From contig JAHIVH010000107.1 of assembly GCA_018816735.1 (NCBI GenBank), forward strand, positions 66,044-130,043: 64,000 nt of DNA, in the 5' to 3' direction. Below are positions 35,678-43,680 of the stretch, piece by piece. Numbering within the stretch: the first letter of the stretch is position 1; each line of letters begins with the position of its first letter. The DNA comes from Pseudomonadota bacterium. GTDB lineage: Bacteria > Desulfobacterota > Desulfobacteria > Desulfobacterales > JAHIVH01. The position numbers and the translations under genes were made by a program. The notes below the pieces were generated by a model. The model was not told the DNA's origin, ran no database searches, and was given only the letters and a program-made list of their open reading frames with translations.

Positions 35678-36859
35678 ATGAAGGTCTGCATGATCGGCTA
35701 TGCGACATATTTTCGGGATGCCCGAATCAAGTCTTATGTCCGGATTCTAAAAAAAAATGATATCAATACAGATATCATTGCCCTTAAAGAAAATCGTAAA
35801 GATGATAGCAAAGATTTTATGTCAGGGGATATCCATTATGTTTTGGACAAATACCAGGGGGGAAATGGTCTGCTTTATATTTGGCAGTATTTTTTATTTT
35901 TTATAGTTACATTTCTTAAAGTGACTATTTTACATGCCAAACATAAATATTCGATTATTCATGTCCACAATATGCCAAATTTTATTGTTTTTGCCGCAAT
36001 TATCCCCAAACTTTTTGGCGCAAAACTGATACTCGACGTTCATGATTTAATGACCGTAAATTATATGGCGAAATTTGGAGTTAATGAAAATCATTTTCTG
36101 ATAAAATTGTTAAAGGCAGAACAAATCATATCTTCATTGTTTGTAGACCAAATTATCTGTGCGGATCATATACAAAAGAAAAAACTGGTCGAATACGGAA
36201 TCCCTGAAAAAAAGATAACCGTTATCATGAATATTGCCTGCGAAGAAATATTTAATGGCAGGAAAAAGTCTTTGAAGAAGAATCACGCTGACAAATTTAA
36301 AATCGCCTATCATGGCACAATAGCAGAACGGCTTGGGATAGATATTCTGTTAAAGACAATGGCTGAAATCAAATCGAAAAAGTATCCCATATACTTGTAT
36401 GTTTATGGAGACGGGGATTTTTTGCCCCAATGCCTGCAACTGAGAAAAGATCTGGAACTTACGGAATATGTTCATTTCAGCGAATGCTTCTTTCCGGTTG
36501 AACATCTACCGGAGTTGTTAAGCGATATAGATTTGGGGATTGTTCCCAATAAAAAATCGGTTGCAACGGATAAATTTATGATGCCGGTAAAATTAATGGA
36601 ATATGTGGCACTTCAAATACCCGTCGTCGCCCCCAGGCTTGAAATTATCCAGCATTATTTTGATGAGACAATGGTGAATTACTTCGATGCCGGGGACTAT
36701 AAAGATTTGGCCCGCCGAATCATCGATTTATATCAAAACCAGGAAAAGCGGAACATGCTGGTTAAAAATGCGAATACATTTAATTTAAAATATAATTGGC
36801 GCGAAAAGGAAAGGGTTTACATCAATATAATTCACACATTGCAAGCGCGATCACACTAA
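35678..36859 (+). CDS. Glycosyltransferase family 4
   Basis: This 393-residue GT-B protein has KVCMIGYATYFRDARIKSYV at the N-terminus, YSIIHVHNMPNFIVFAAIIP and LILDVHDLMTVNYM in the acceptor domain. KFKIAYHGTIAERLGIDILL marks the donor-domain start, and DLGIVPNKKSV then VKLMEYVALQIPVVAPRLEI forms the nucleotide-sugar-binding region. It is typical of WcaI/GT4 exopolysaccharide enzymes. Its base composition is less AT-rich than genes before 35.4 kb, so it belongs to the conserved right flank. It precedes the PIN-aminotransferase fusion on the same strand. Confidence 0.92.
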   Translation: MKVCMIGYATYFRDARIKSYVRILKKNDINTDIIALKENRKDDSKDFMSGDIHYVLDKYQGGNGLLYIWQYFLFFIVTFLKVTILHAKHKYSIIHVHNMPNFIVFAAIIPKLFGAKLILDVHDLMTVNYMAKFGVNENHFLIKLLKAEQIISSLFVDQIICADHIQKKKLVEYGIPEKKITVIMNIACEEIFNGRKKSLKKNHADKFKIAYHGTIAERLGIDILLKTMAEIKSKKYPIYLYVYGDGDFLPQCLQLRKDLELTEYVHFSECFFPVEHLPELLSDIDLGIVPNKKSVATDKFMMPVKLMEYVALQIPVVAPRLEIIQHYFDETMVNYFDAGDYKDLARRIIDLYQNQEKRNMLVKNANTFNLKYNWREKERVYINIIHTLQARSH

Positions 36860-36916
36860 CGGTTATCTGTTGAATATTTATTTCAATGAAAGCATTATAA
36901 ATAAAAGGAGATGAAG

Positions 36917-38473
36917 TTGGACATATTTTTATCAACCGATGTATTAATAGATGCTGTATTAAATGATGAAGATCATTCAGAAAGCTTTAAATGTATAAAA
37001 GAAATTATCGAAAACAATGATACGCATCTATGGATTTCTGCAAGTTCCATTTCCGATGCTGAAAAGAAGATCAGTGAATACGGAGGAAAATCCTGTGTTG
37101 ATAAACTGATTCATCTGATCAAGAAGCATTTTTCAATCATTCCTTTTCGACAGTCGGTATTCTTGAAAGCACTTGAACAGAATTCAGTTGATTTTGGTTT
37201 GGCCGTACAATTGGCATCGATTGGTGAGCTGCATATGGATTATTGTATTACGATGGATGTGACTGCTTTTGAGACATGTTCCTTACCTGTTTTTACGCCG
37301 GAAGATTTTATGGCAAAGATATATACGGATAAACTTACGCAGATAGTAAACGTGCCATTTATGGATTTAAAGGCCCAGCATCACCAGATATATAATGAAA
37401 TTGATGATCGATATGCGGATATCATTGCCAATACCGGTTTTATTCTTGGAAAGTATGTGGCCGAATTTGAGGAGAAATTTGCAGAGATTCAAGGGGCGGA
37501 GTATTGCATAGGTGTTTCGAGCGGAACGGATGCGCTTCATGTGGCATTGATGACGCTTGGTATCGGTCACGGTGATGCGGTGATTGTACCCACGCATACA
37601 TTTATTGCAACTGCTGAGGCGGTGTCTCTTTGCGGTGCTGTACCCGTTTTTTGTGACTGTGATGGGTATTATAATATCGATGTGAACCATGTGGAAAAGA
37701 TCCTGTCAGAGAATGCACAAACAGGAAAATTAAACATTAAAGCAATCATTCCAGTGCATCTCTACGGGCAGCCGGCAGAATTAGGAACAATTATGAGGCT
37801 GGCGGATAAATTCAATGTTAACGTGATTGAAGACGCCTGCCAGGCGCACCTGGCGTCATATCATGGGACACGCGTGGGGACACTTGGCGTGTTTGGCGCG
37901 TTCAGCTTTTATCCGGGAAAGAATCTTGGTGGGTTTGGAGAAGGCGGGGCGTTGATCACCAATGACGGGACATTATATCATAAAGCCAAAATGATCCGGC
38001 AGCATGGAGAAATTGAACGATATCATCATCAGGTGGTTGGCCATAATTATAGAATGTCAGCCCTCCAGGGGGCCGCTCTGGGCGTGAAACTAAAGTATAT
38101 CGAAGCGTGGACGGAAAAAAGACAGAAAAATGCGCGCTTGTATAATGAGTTGCTTGGCGGTATTGACGGCATAGAAATTCCTAAGGAAATAGATGATGTT
38201 TTGAGCGTGTATCACTTGTATGTCATTCAGGTGGCGGATCGTGACGGGCTGATGGCCTATTTAAAAGAACACCATATCATTTGTGGATTGCATTATCCCA
38301 TCCCTTTGCATCTGCAGGACGCCTACAAATATTTGGGATATAAGGAAGGGGATTTCCCGGTGGCTGAGAAGGCCGCGCAAAGGATTATATCATTGCCCAT
38401 GTTTCCGGAGTTGGCCGAGGGGCAGATTCGGTATGTTTGCGATAAGATAAAAAAAAACATGGAAGGCGTTTAA
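36917..38473 (+). CDS. Fusion of a PIN-like domain to a DegT/DnrJ/EryC1 (WbpE-like) sugar aminotransferase
   Basis: Residues 1 to about 145 look like a VapC-type PIN domain: DIFLSTDVLIDAVLNDEDHS (first Asp), ASSISDAEKKI, VDFGLAVQLASIGELHMDY (third acidic position) and CITMDVTAFE. From VPFMDLKAQHHQIYNEIDDR on it is a complete DegT aminotransferase, with GVSSGTDALHVALMTLGIG, VIEDACQAHLASYHG and PLP lysine K337 in SFYPGKNLGGFGEGGA. WbpE-type enzymes aminate UDP-3-keto-GlcNAcA. The ATG at 36911 directly abuts GGAG, so TTG 36917 with 6-base spacing from GGAG is the probable start. A GTG at 37352 could begin the aminotransferase alone but has no SD. WbpD- and WbpB-like genes follow downstream. Whether the PIN part is active is unknown. 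Confidence 0.85.
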   Translation: MDIFLSTDVLIDAVLNDEDHSESFKCIKEIIENNDTHLWISASSISDAEKKISEYGGKSCVDKLIHLIKKHFSIIPFRQSVFLKALEQNSVDFGLAVQLASIGELHMDYCITMDVTAFETCSLPVFTPEDFMAKIYTDKLTQIVNVPFMDLKAQHHQIYNEIDDRYADIIANTGFILGKYVAEFEEKFAEIQGAEYCIGVSSGTDALHVALMTLGIGHGDAVIVPTHTFIATAEAVSLCGAVPVFCDCDGYYNIDVNHVEKILSENAQTGKLNIKAIIPVHLYGQPAELGTIMRLADKFNVNVIEDACQAHLASYHGTRVGTLGVFGAFSFYPGKNLGGFGEGGALITNDGTLYHKAKMIRQHGEIERYHHQVVGHNYRMSALQGAALGVKLKYIEAWTEKRQKNARLYNELLGGIDGIEIPKEIDDVLSVYHLYVIQVADRDGLMAYLKEHHIICGLHYPIPLHLQDAYKYLGYKEGDFPVAEKAAQRIISLPMFPELAEGQIRYVCDKIKKNMEGV

Positions 38474-38509
38474 AGCAATTATTATCTACTAGTATTGAAT
38501 ATAATATTG

Positions 38510-38530
38510 GTCAATAATAGCATTAATGAC
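38510..38530. promoter_or_regulatory. HipB operator-like inverted repeat A (GTCA-N13-TGAC)
   Basis: GTCA at 38510-38513 and TGAC at 38527-38530 form an inverted repeat with a 13-base spacer, inside a 45-50 bp stretch repeated 80 bases downstream. Confidence 0.55.
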
Positions 38531-38589
38531 TTTTATTTTGGCCAAAATTCAATTTGTCCTTGAAAATTTGGCAGATGATCAATATAGTG

Positions 38590-38610
38590 GTCATAAATAG
38601 TGTCTATGAC
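38590..38610. promoter_or_regulatory. HipB operator-like inverted repeat B (GTCA-N13-TGAC)
   Basis: GTCA at 38590-38593 and TGAC at 38607-38610 repeat the spacing of copy A exactly 80 bases later. Surrounding bases (AATAT...GGTCA...TATTTTGGCC or TATATTGGCC) are also conserved. It lies just before the antitoxin start, as expected for autorepression. Confidence 0.55.
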
Positions 38611-38647
38611 TGCTATATTGGCCATTAATTATCTGTGTATACCGGTG

Positions 38648-38977
38648 ATGAAACAGAGAACATATTCAAAATATGCAAAAGAAGCGGCTTTATTGCTCGG
38701 CCACCAAATCAAGCTTGGACGTAAGGAACATAATTGGTCTGAGCAAAACCTTGCGGATAGGGCGGGTATTTCAAGAGCGACGCTTCAGAAAATAGAAGCG
38801 GGTGAAATGAGTCCGGCAATTGGCCTTGTGTTTGAAGTTGCGTCACTGGTTGGTGTGAATTTGTTTGAGCAAGACAAACAGCCTCTTGCAACCAGCATCG
38901 ATCTGACACAAAGCAAAATTTTATTGTTACCTAAACGTATTCGGAGCAAGACAAAGGCCGTGGATGATGACTTCTGA
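38648..38977 (+). CDS. hipB: HipB-like XRE-family antitoxin
   Basis: From ATG 38648 the product is 109 residues (the frame extends to 38600 without an SD). It is an HTH_3 protein: LGHQIKLGRKEHNWSEQNLA, DRAGISRATLQKIEAGEMSP, GLVFEVASLVGVNLF. It overlaps the hipA start by 14 bases, the usual hipBA arrangement. It should bind and inhibit the HipA kinase and repress the operon through the two GTCA-N13-TGAC sites upstream. The pair sits between the wbpE- and wbpD-like genes and is unrelated to polysaccharide synthesis, which suggests insertion. Confidence 0.9.
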   Translation: MKQRTYSKYAKEAALLLGHQIKLGRKEHNWSEQNLADRAGISRATLQKIEAGEMSPAIGLVFEVASLVGVNLFEQDKQPLATSIDLTQSKILLLPKRIRSKTKAVDDDF

Positions 38978-40235
38978 ACACCGGCATCAAGAAGCCTTTG
39001 TATGGATTTGGTTGCCTGGGGAAACACAGCCGGTTGTTGCTGGAAAGCTGGAAACAGATAGTGGCGCCATTCATTTTAACTATGGTAAGAGCTATCTTGA
39101 GCGCGTAAATGATACTCCTTCGGCCATTCCGATTTATGAACCGGAATTGCCGTTAAGGTCAGGCGGTTTACCGCTTTTACCCGGTCTAGAAATGCCGGGC
39201 TGTATACGGGATGCGGCACCCGATGCATGGGGGCGGCGCGTTATCATTAATAAACTGTTAGGGCGAAAAGGAAAGGATGCCGATACAACCGATTTGGGTG
39301 AGATGGCCTACCTTTTGGAATCGGGTTCCGATCGCATTGGCGCACTTGATTTTCAGCACTCACCGATTGAATATGTCCCTAGATTATCTGATAATGCGAG
39401 TTTGGAAGAATTACTGAAATCTGCAGACAGGGTTGAGCAAGGCTTGCCTTTAACACCGGAGTTGGATCATGCACTATTTCATGGCAGCTCAATCGGCGGT
39501 GCGCGTCCTAAGGCGTTGATCGAAGATCAGGGGAAAAAATACATCGCTAAATTTTCGTCCAGCACGGATTTGTATCGTGTTGTCAAGGCGGAATATATCG
39601 CTATGAGGTTGGCTGCTCTTGCAGGTCTGGATGTCGCATCGGTTAGGCTTGTTAAGGCCGCAGGAAGAGATGTCTTGCTCATCGAGCGCTTTGATCGAAT
39701 TCGTGTTGATAAAGGATGGGCACGTAAGTGCATGGTTTCCGCCTTGACCATGTTTGGCCTTAACGACATGACAGCCCGTTATGCCAGCTACGAAAATTTT
39801 GCGGAAGTTATACGGTACCGTTTCACAGAACCAAAGAAAACGCTTAAAGAGTTGTACGGCAGGCTGGTATTTAATATTTTATGCGGTAATACCGATGATC
39901 ACGCACGCAATCACGCGGCTTTTTGGGATGGAAAAGAGCTTACCCTGACGCCGGCTTATGATATCTGCCCACAAGGCCGAACAGGAAATGAAGCCTCCCA
40001 GGCCATGAAAATTTCGGGAAATCATAATCTCAGCCAGTTAAAGCTTTGTCTTGAGGTTGCACACCATTTCCTAATGTCTAAAGAAGATGCGCTGGAAATA
40101 TTTGAGGATATTGAAGGTGTTATTCGTAACCATTGGGGTGCGGTGTGCGAAGAAGCAGAGCTTAACGAGATAGATAAAAAATACCTATGGAAACGTCAGT
40201 TCCTGAATCCATTCTCTTTTGAAACAATATCGTAA
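38964..40235 (+). CDS. hipA: HipA-like Ser/Thr kinase toxin
   Basis: The 423-residue protein has the HipA_N couple domain (VAGKLETDSGAIHFNYGKSY, LPLLPGLEMPGCIRDAAPDA) and the kinase core: SSIGGARPKALIEDQGKKYI (nucleotide loop and Lys), YIAMRLAALAGLDVA, LLIERFDRI, and the catalytic NILCGNTDDHARNHAAFWDG with Asp/Asn. TPAYDICP corresponds to the metal-binding Asp motif. Such kinases phosphorylate aminoacyl-tRNA synthetases and trigger growth arrest. All key residues appear present, so it may be active. It is controlled by the overlapping hipB. It is followed by a 150-base stretch with a coding fragment, then the wbpD-like gene. Confidence 0.93.
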   Translation: MMTSEHRHQEAFVWIWLPGETQPVVAGKLETDSGAIHFNYGKSYLERVNDTPSAIPIYEPELPLRSGGLPLLPGLEMPGCIRDAAPDAWGRRVIINKLLGRKGKDADTTDLGEMAYLLESGSDRIGALDFQHSPIEYVPRLSDNASLEELLKSADRVEQGLPLTPELDHALFHGSSIGGARPKALIEDQGKKYIAKFSSSTDLYRVVKAEYIAMRLAALAGLDVASVRLVKAAGRDVLLIERFDRIRVDKGWARKCMVSALTMFGLNDMTARYASYENFAEVIRYRFTEPKKTLKELYGRLVFNILCGNTDDHARNHAAFWDGKELTLTPAYDICPQGRTGNEASQAMKISGNHNLSQLKLCLEVAHHFLMSKEDALEIFEDIEGVIRNHWGAVCEEAELNEIDKKYLWKRQFLNPFSFETIS

Positions 40236-40381
40236 AACCGCTGTGCTTTTACCCTGAGCCTTATACACTAAGTGGCAATAACGTGGAAATCTCTTTTGAT
40301 TCAAAAAGGATTAACGGAAAGCCTGGCATGATGGTTTCTACTACATTGGTTTACCCATTGGTGAATGGTAAGTATGAATAG
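40215..40381 (+). pseudogene. Short unassigned coding fragment (C-terminal end of a lost gene?)
   Basis: A frame overlapping the end of hipA and running to a TAG at 40379-40381 reads FYPEPYTLSGNNVEISFDSK, RINGKPGMMVSTTLVYPLV, NGKYE. It looks protein-like rather than random, but has no start or SD and I cannot assign it. It may be the 3' end of a gene interrupted by the hipBA insertion. Confidence 0.3.
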
Positions 40382-40389
40382 GAGATAGA

Positions 40390-40872
40390 ATGTCAACCGG
40401 AATAAACATCATAACTGAAGACGTCAAACTCGGAAAAGATGTAAAGATTTATAATTTTGTCAATCTGTATGGTTGTGAAATCGGGGATGAAACACGAATC
40501 GGTGCGTTTGTGGAAATCCAGAAAAACGTGAAAGTCGGAAAACGTTGCAAAATCCAAAGCCATACATTTATCTGTGAAGGGGTTACCATTGAAGATGAAG
40601 TAATGGTGGCCCACGGCGTTATGTTTATCAATGATCCTGATCCTTCAGCCGTTAAACCTGATGGTTCTCTTCAAGCGGAGGCTGACTGGAAGTGTATTCC
40701 CACGATTGTCAGAAAAAGGGCATCCATTGGTTCCAATGCAACTATTTTATGTGGTGTCACCATTGGAGAAGGCGCATTGGTAGGTGCCGGTGCAGTTATA
40801 ACCAGAGATGTTCCCCCCTACACGGTTGTTGCAGGAAATCCAGCCAGAGAAATCAACAAACGAATAGTATAG
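40390..40872 (+). CDS. WbpD-like left-handed beta-helix sugar N-acetyltransferase
   Basis: The 160-residue protein consists of hexapeptide repeats (GKDVKIYNFVNLYGCEIGDE; TRIGAFVEIQKNVKVGKRCK; IGSNATILCGVTIGEGALVG) and ends with DVPPYTVVAGNPAREINKRI, the typical acyl-CoA-site tail. The segment HGVMFINDPDPSAV is characteristic of WbpD/PglD-type enzymes acetylating 3-amino groups of UDP-2-acetamido-3-amino uronic acid. GGAG lies 6-7 bases before ATG 40390. With the WbpE-like aminotransferase and the WbpB-like oxidoreductase it completes three of the steps to UDP-GlcNAc(3NAc)A. WbpA (UDP-GlcNAc 6-dehydrogenase) is not in the window. Confidence 0.88.
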   Translation: MSTGINIITEDVKLGKDVKIYNFVNLYGCEIGDETRIGAFVEIQKNVKVGKRCKIQSHTFICEGVTIEDEVMVAHGVMFINDPDPSAVKPDGSLQAEADWKCIPTIVRKRASIGSNATILCGVTIGEGALVGAGAVITRDVPPYTVVAGNPAREINKRIV

Positions 40873-40939
40873 TCGTATTCTTCAATTTATCACTAACGTC
40901 TGGATTTTAAAACTTCCTGAACCTTATAGACATCTCCCA

Positions 40940-40954
40940 ACACTACTGTAGTGT
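40940..40954. promoter_or_regulatory. Perfect 15-bp palindrome ACACTAC-T-GTAGTGT
   Basis: Seven-base arms around one central base, 23 bases upstream of the heptamer array at 40977. No T-run follows, so it looks like a dimeric repressor/activator site rather than a terminator. Confidence 0.4.
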
Positions 40955-40976
40955 CAAACGTGAGTTTTCCTATATT

Positions 40977-41005
40977 CTTAAAGTACTCTTAATCAACATT
41001 TCAAT
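40977..41005 (+). promoter_or_regulatory. Heptamer array upstream of sugar-phosphate transferase
   Basis: CTTAAAG (40977), CTTAATC (40988) and a weaker TTTCAAT (40999) are in 11-bp register, about 85-110 bases before the ATG at 41089. The -10 is not clear. A weaker member of the array family. Confidence 0.4.
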
Positions 41006-41088
41006 CCTACTTTCAATCTCAATCCATTTTGCTTCTAAACTCGATTAAGATTATGATTAGGATAAAAACGAAAAGACATTTCATATAA

Positions 41089-42546
41089 ATGTTTAAAAAA
41101 AGTCCCAAATTTAAATATGTATTTTTGTTAATAGATATACTTTTTCTATCCATATCCCTTTTTATTTCTATTTATCTGACGTTCCCTGAATTTATCGAAC
41201 TGACAAAACAAAATATCTATTTTGGCTTCAGCCATATGCTGTTCTACCTGATTTTTATTTCGATATTCATCTATGCCTTTCGATACAACAGATTGTATTT
41301 CAGAAATATTCTGGTAACACACTACCGGCAGTTTGTTCTGGTGGTTAAATCGCTGGTCTATGGCAGTATGGCCGGCACTATTTTATTGGCTGTTTTTAAT
41401 GTCAATTATCTTGCGCTTAATGGAAAAGAACTGATCATTCAGAATTTCCTGATTAATTTGTTTTTCTTTACATGGGCACGGGGCGTCTTCGGTAAAATTC
41501 TATTTTTGTTTTTATTGGAAAAAAATATTTTTCCTCAAAGCGTATTGATCGTTGGTTCTGAGGGGGCCGCGCTATATGCGGCAGAATCGTTTGCAAATGA
41601 TACCATATCCAAATTTCAAGTGGTCGGATTTTTAGATGATTATAAACAAAAAGGGGAATTGATCAAGGAAGATTTTCATAATCTGGGTACGCTTGAAGAT
41701 ATTGAAGAAGTGGTCAGGTCACATCGCGTTAATGAAATTTTAATCGCAATTGAACATGCGCCTTACAACAGGCTCATACATATCGTTGAAAAATGCTTGG
41801 CAACAGGTCTGCCGGTTCGAATTTATTCAGATCTTACGAACGTTATCGTAGAAAAAATGAACGCTGAATATTACGCTAACATTCCTGTTGTAGTTCTTTC
41901 TCAAAAACCAATAGACAGCAGGGAATGGGTCGATAAACGAACATTTGATATGTTGATATCCGCCCTTGCCCTGATCCTGCTGTCGCCTGTTTTTCTTTTT
42001 ATTGCGCTGGGTATCAAGCTTTCATCAAAAGGCCCGGTTTTTTATAAACAGAAAAGAATAGGCAAAAAAGGACAGGCCTTTTCTTTTTATAAATTCAGGT
42101 CAATGCACCTTAACAGTGACAATCAGCAGCATAAAAGTTTTGTGACGGATTTTATCAAGAACAGTAATAAGAAAAAAGAGAAGGAAATCAAAATATTCAA
42201 GATTACGGATGATCCGCGAATTTTCAAATTCGGCAAATTCATCAGGAAGACCAGTCTGGATGAACTGCCGCAGCTTTACAATGTATTAAAAGGCGACATG
42301 ACGCTGGTCGGACCAAGACCTTGCCTGCTTTATGAATGGGAGTGCTATGAAGAATGGCATAAAAACAGACTGAACGCGATTCCGGGTTGCACAGGAATCT
42401 GGCAGACCCTGGGTAGAAGTTCTGTCACGTTTGAAGAGATGGTGATTCTTGACCTTTTTTATATCAGTAATATGTCTTTATGGCTTGATTTTCAAATTAT
42501 TTTAAAGACCTTCCCGGTTATTTTTCTTGGAAAAGGCGGGTTTTAG
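41089..42546 (+). CDS. Polyprenyl-phosphate sugar-1-phosphate transferase (initiating glycosyltransferase)
   Basis: The 485-residue protein has 4-5 N-terminal membrane helices, a Rossmann-like middle region (SVLIVGSEGAALYAAESFAN, VVGFLDDYKQKGELI) and the C-terminal bacterial sugar transferase domain. Motifs in the latter are FDMLISALALILLSPVFLFI, KGPVFYKQKRIGKKGQAFSF then YKFRSMH, and TSLDELPQLYNVLKGDMTLV then GPRP. Enzymes of this WcaJ/EpsE type load the first sugar phosphate onto undecaprenyl phosphate and start repeat-unit synthesis. The gene is preceded by a 215-base regulatory region with a palindrome and a heptamer array. It is followed after 8 bases by the oxidoreductase, so they form an operon. 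Confidence 0.93.
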   Translation: MFKKSPKFKYVFLLIDILFLSISLFISIYLTFPEFIELTKQNIYFGFSHMLFYLIFISIFIYAFRYNRLYFRNILVTHYRQFVLVVKSLVYGSMAGTILLAVFNVNYLALNGKELIIQNFLINLFFFTWARGVFGKILFLFLLEKNIFPQSVLIVGSEGAALYAAESFANDTISKFQVVGFLDDYKQKGELIKEDFHNLGTLEDIEEVVRSHRVNEILIAIEHAPYNRLIHIVEKCLATGLPVRIYSDLTNVIVEKMNAEYYANIPVVVLSQKPIDSREWVDKRTFDMLISALALILLSPVFLFIALGIKLSSKGPVFYKQKRIGKKGQAFSFYKFRSMHLNSDNQQHKSFVTDFIKNSNKKKEKEIKIFKITDDPRIFKFGKFIRKTSLDELPQLYNVLKGDMTLVGPRPCLLYEWECYEEWHKNRLNAIPGCTGIWQTLGRSSVTFEEMVILDLFYISNMSLWLDFQIILKTFPVIFLGKGGF

Positions 42547-42554
42547 GAGGAGAT

Positions 42555-43586
42555 ATGTACAATGTAGGCGTTATCGGATGCGGGTATTGGGGACCGAATC
42601 TCATCAGAAATTATACCCAGTTAAACAGAAGCCGTGTGAAAATCGTTGCCGATCTTGATAGAGACAGGCTTTCGCATATGAAAAAGCTCTATCCATCGGT
42701 TGAAACCACAATCGATTATATGAATATTATCAATGACCCTGAAATAAATATCGTAACCATTGCCACACCTGTAAGCACGCATTATAAATTCGCCTCTGAA
42801 GCGCTTTCTGCCGGAAAGCATGTTTTTGTAGAGAAACCGATTGCATCATCTGCAAAGGATGCGGAATCCCTGGTGAATATCGCCAAAAAGAACCACCTGA
42901 AACTCATGGTCGGCCATACCTTTATTTACACGGCTGCTGTAAAAAAAATGAAGGAAATCGTTCAGTCCGGTGAGCTGGGAGACATTTACTATATCAATTC
43001 CCAGCGGTTAAATCTGGGGCTGTTTCAAAAGGATATAAACGTGCTATGGGATCTTGCCCCGCATGATATCTCCATTATTCTTTATCTGCTGGATCAGGAG
43101 CCCAAATGGATCAGTGCGGCCGGTTCTTCAAACATCAATGGCTTTATTGAGGATGTGGCCGTTTTAACCATGAAGTTCAATGACAAATTGATTGCCTTCA
43201 CGCAGGTGAGTTGGCTTGACCCGGATAAAATCAGAAAAATGACAGTGGTCGGTAGTAAAAAAATGATGGTTTATGATGATGTGCAGCCAACTGAAAAAAT
43301 AAGGATATATGATAAAGCGGTCGAAATGCCCAAGCATTATGATACGTTTGCCGAATTCCAATACTCATATAAATACGGAGATATTATCATACCCAAAATA
43401 GATGGGAAAGAGCCCCTTTCAACCGAGCTCTCACATTTCCTGGATTGCATCGAACAAGACCTCACCCCCATGAGCAGTGGAGAAAAAGGACTGGAGGTGG
43501 TTAAAATTCTTGAGGCGTCCGATGAATCGTTAAAAAATAACAGCTCGCTGGTCGAACTCTGCAATAATCAGTTCCTTTTAAATTAG
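42555..43586 (+). CDS. Gfo/Idh/MocA-family oxidoreductase (WbpB-like)
   Basis: The 343-residue protein begins NVGVIGCGYWGPNLIRNY, a Rossmann nucleotide-binding loop. It continues with VTIATPVSTHYKFASEALSA and GKHVFVEKPIASSAKDAESL, the EKP motif of the Gfo/Idh/MocA family, then DLAPHDISIILYLL in the C-terminal domain. WbpB-type members oxidise the C3 hydroxyl of UDP-GlcNAcA using NAD. That role fits the neighbouring WbpE- and WbpD-like genes, though other sugar substrates are possible. SD AGGAGG precedes ATG 42555. It lies between the initiating transferase and the exosortase. Confidence 0.85.
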   Translation: MYNVGVIGCGYWGPNLIRNYTQLNRSRVKIVADLDRDRLSHMKKLYPSVETTIDYMNIINDPEINIVTIATPVSTHYKFASEALSAGKHVFVEKPIASSAKDAESLVNIAKKNHLKLMVGHTFIYTAAVKKMKEIVQSGELGDIYYINSQRLNLGLFQKDINVLWDLAPHDISIILYLLDQEPKWISAAGSSNINGFIEDVAVLTMKFNDKLIAFTQVSWLDPDKIRKMTVVGSKKMMVYDDVQPTEKIRIYDKAVEMPKHYDTFAEFQYSYKYGDIIIPKIDGKEPLSTELSHFLDCIEQDLTPMSSGEKGLEVVKILEASDESLKNNSSLVELCNNQFLLN

Positions 43587-43680
43587 AAACAAACACTCAC
43601 CATGAAGTTCAACATCATTCTGTCATTTCCTCGTAGAAAAAAGAAGGAAACGACAGGTAAAAAAGCAGAAAAGTCAACAA

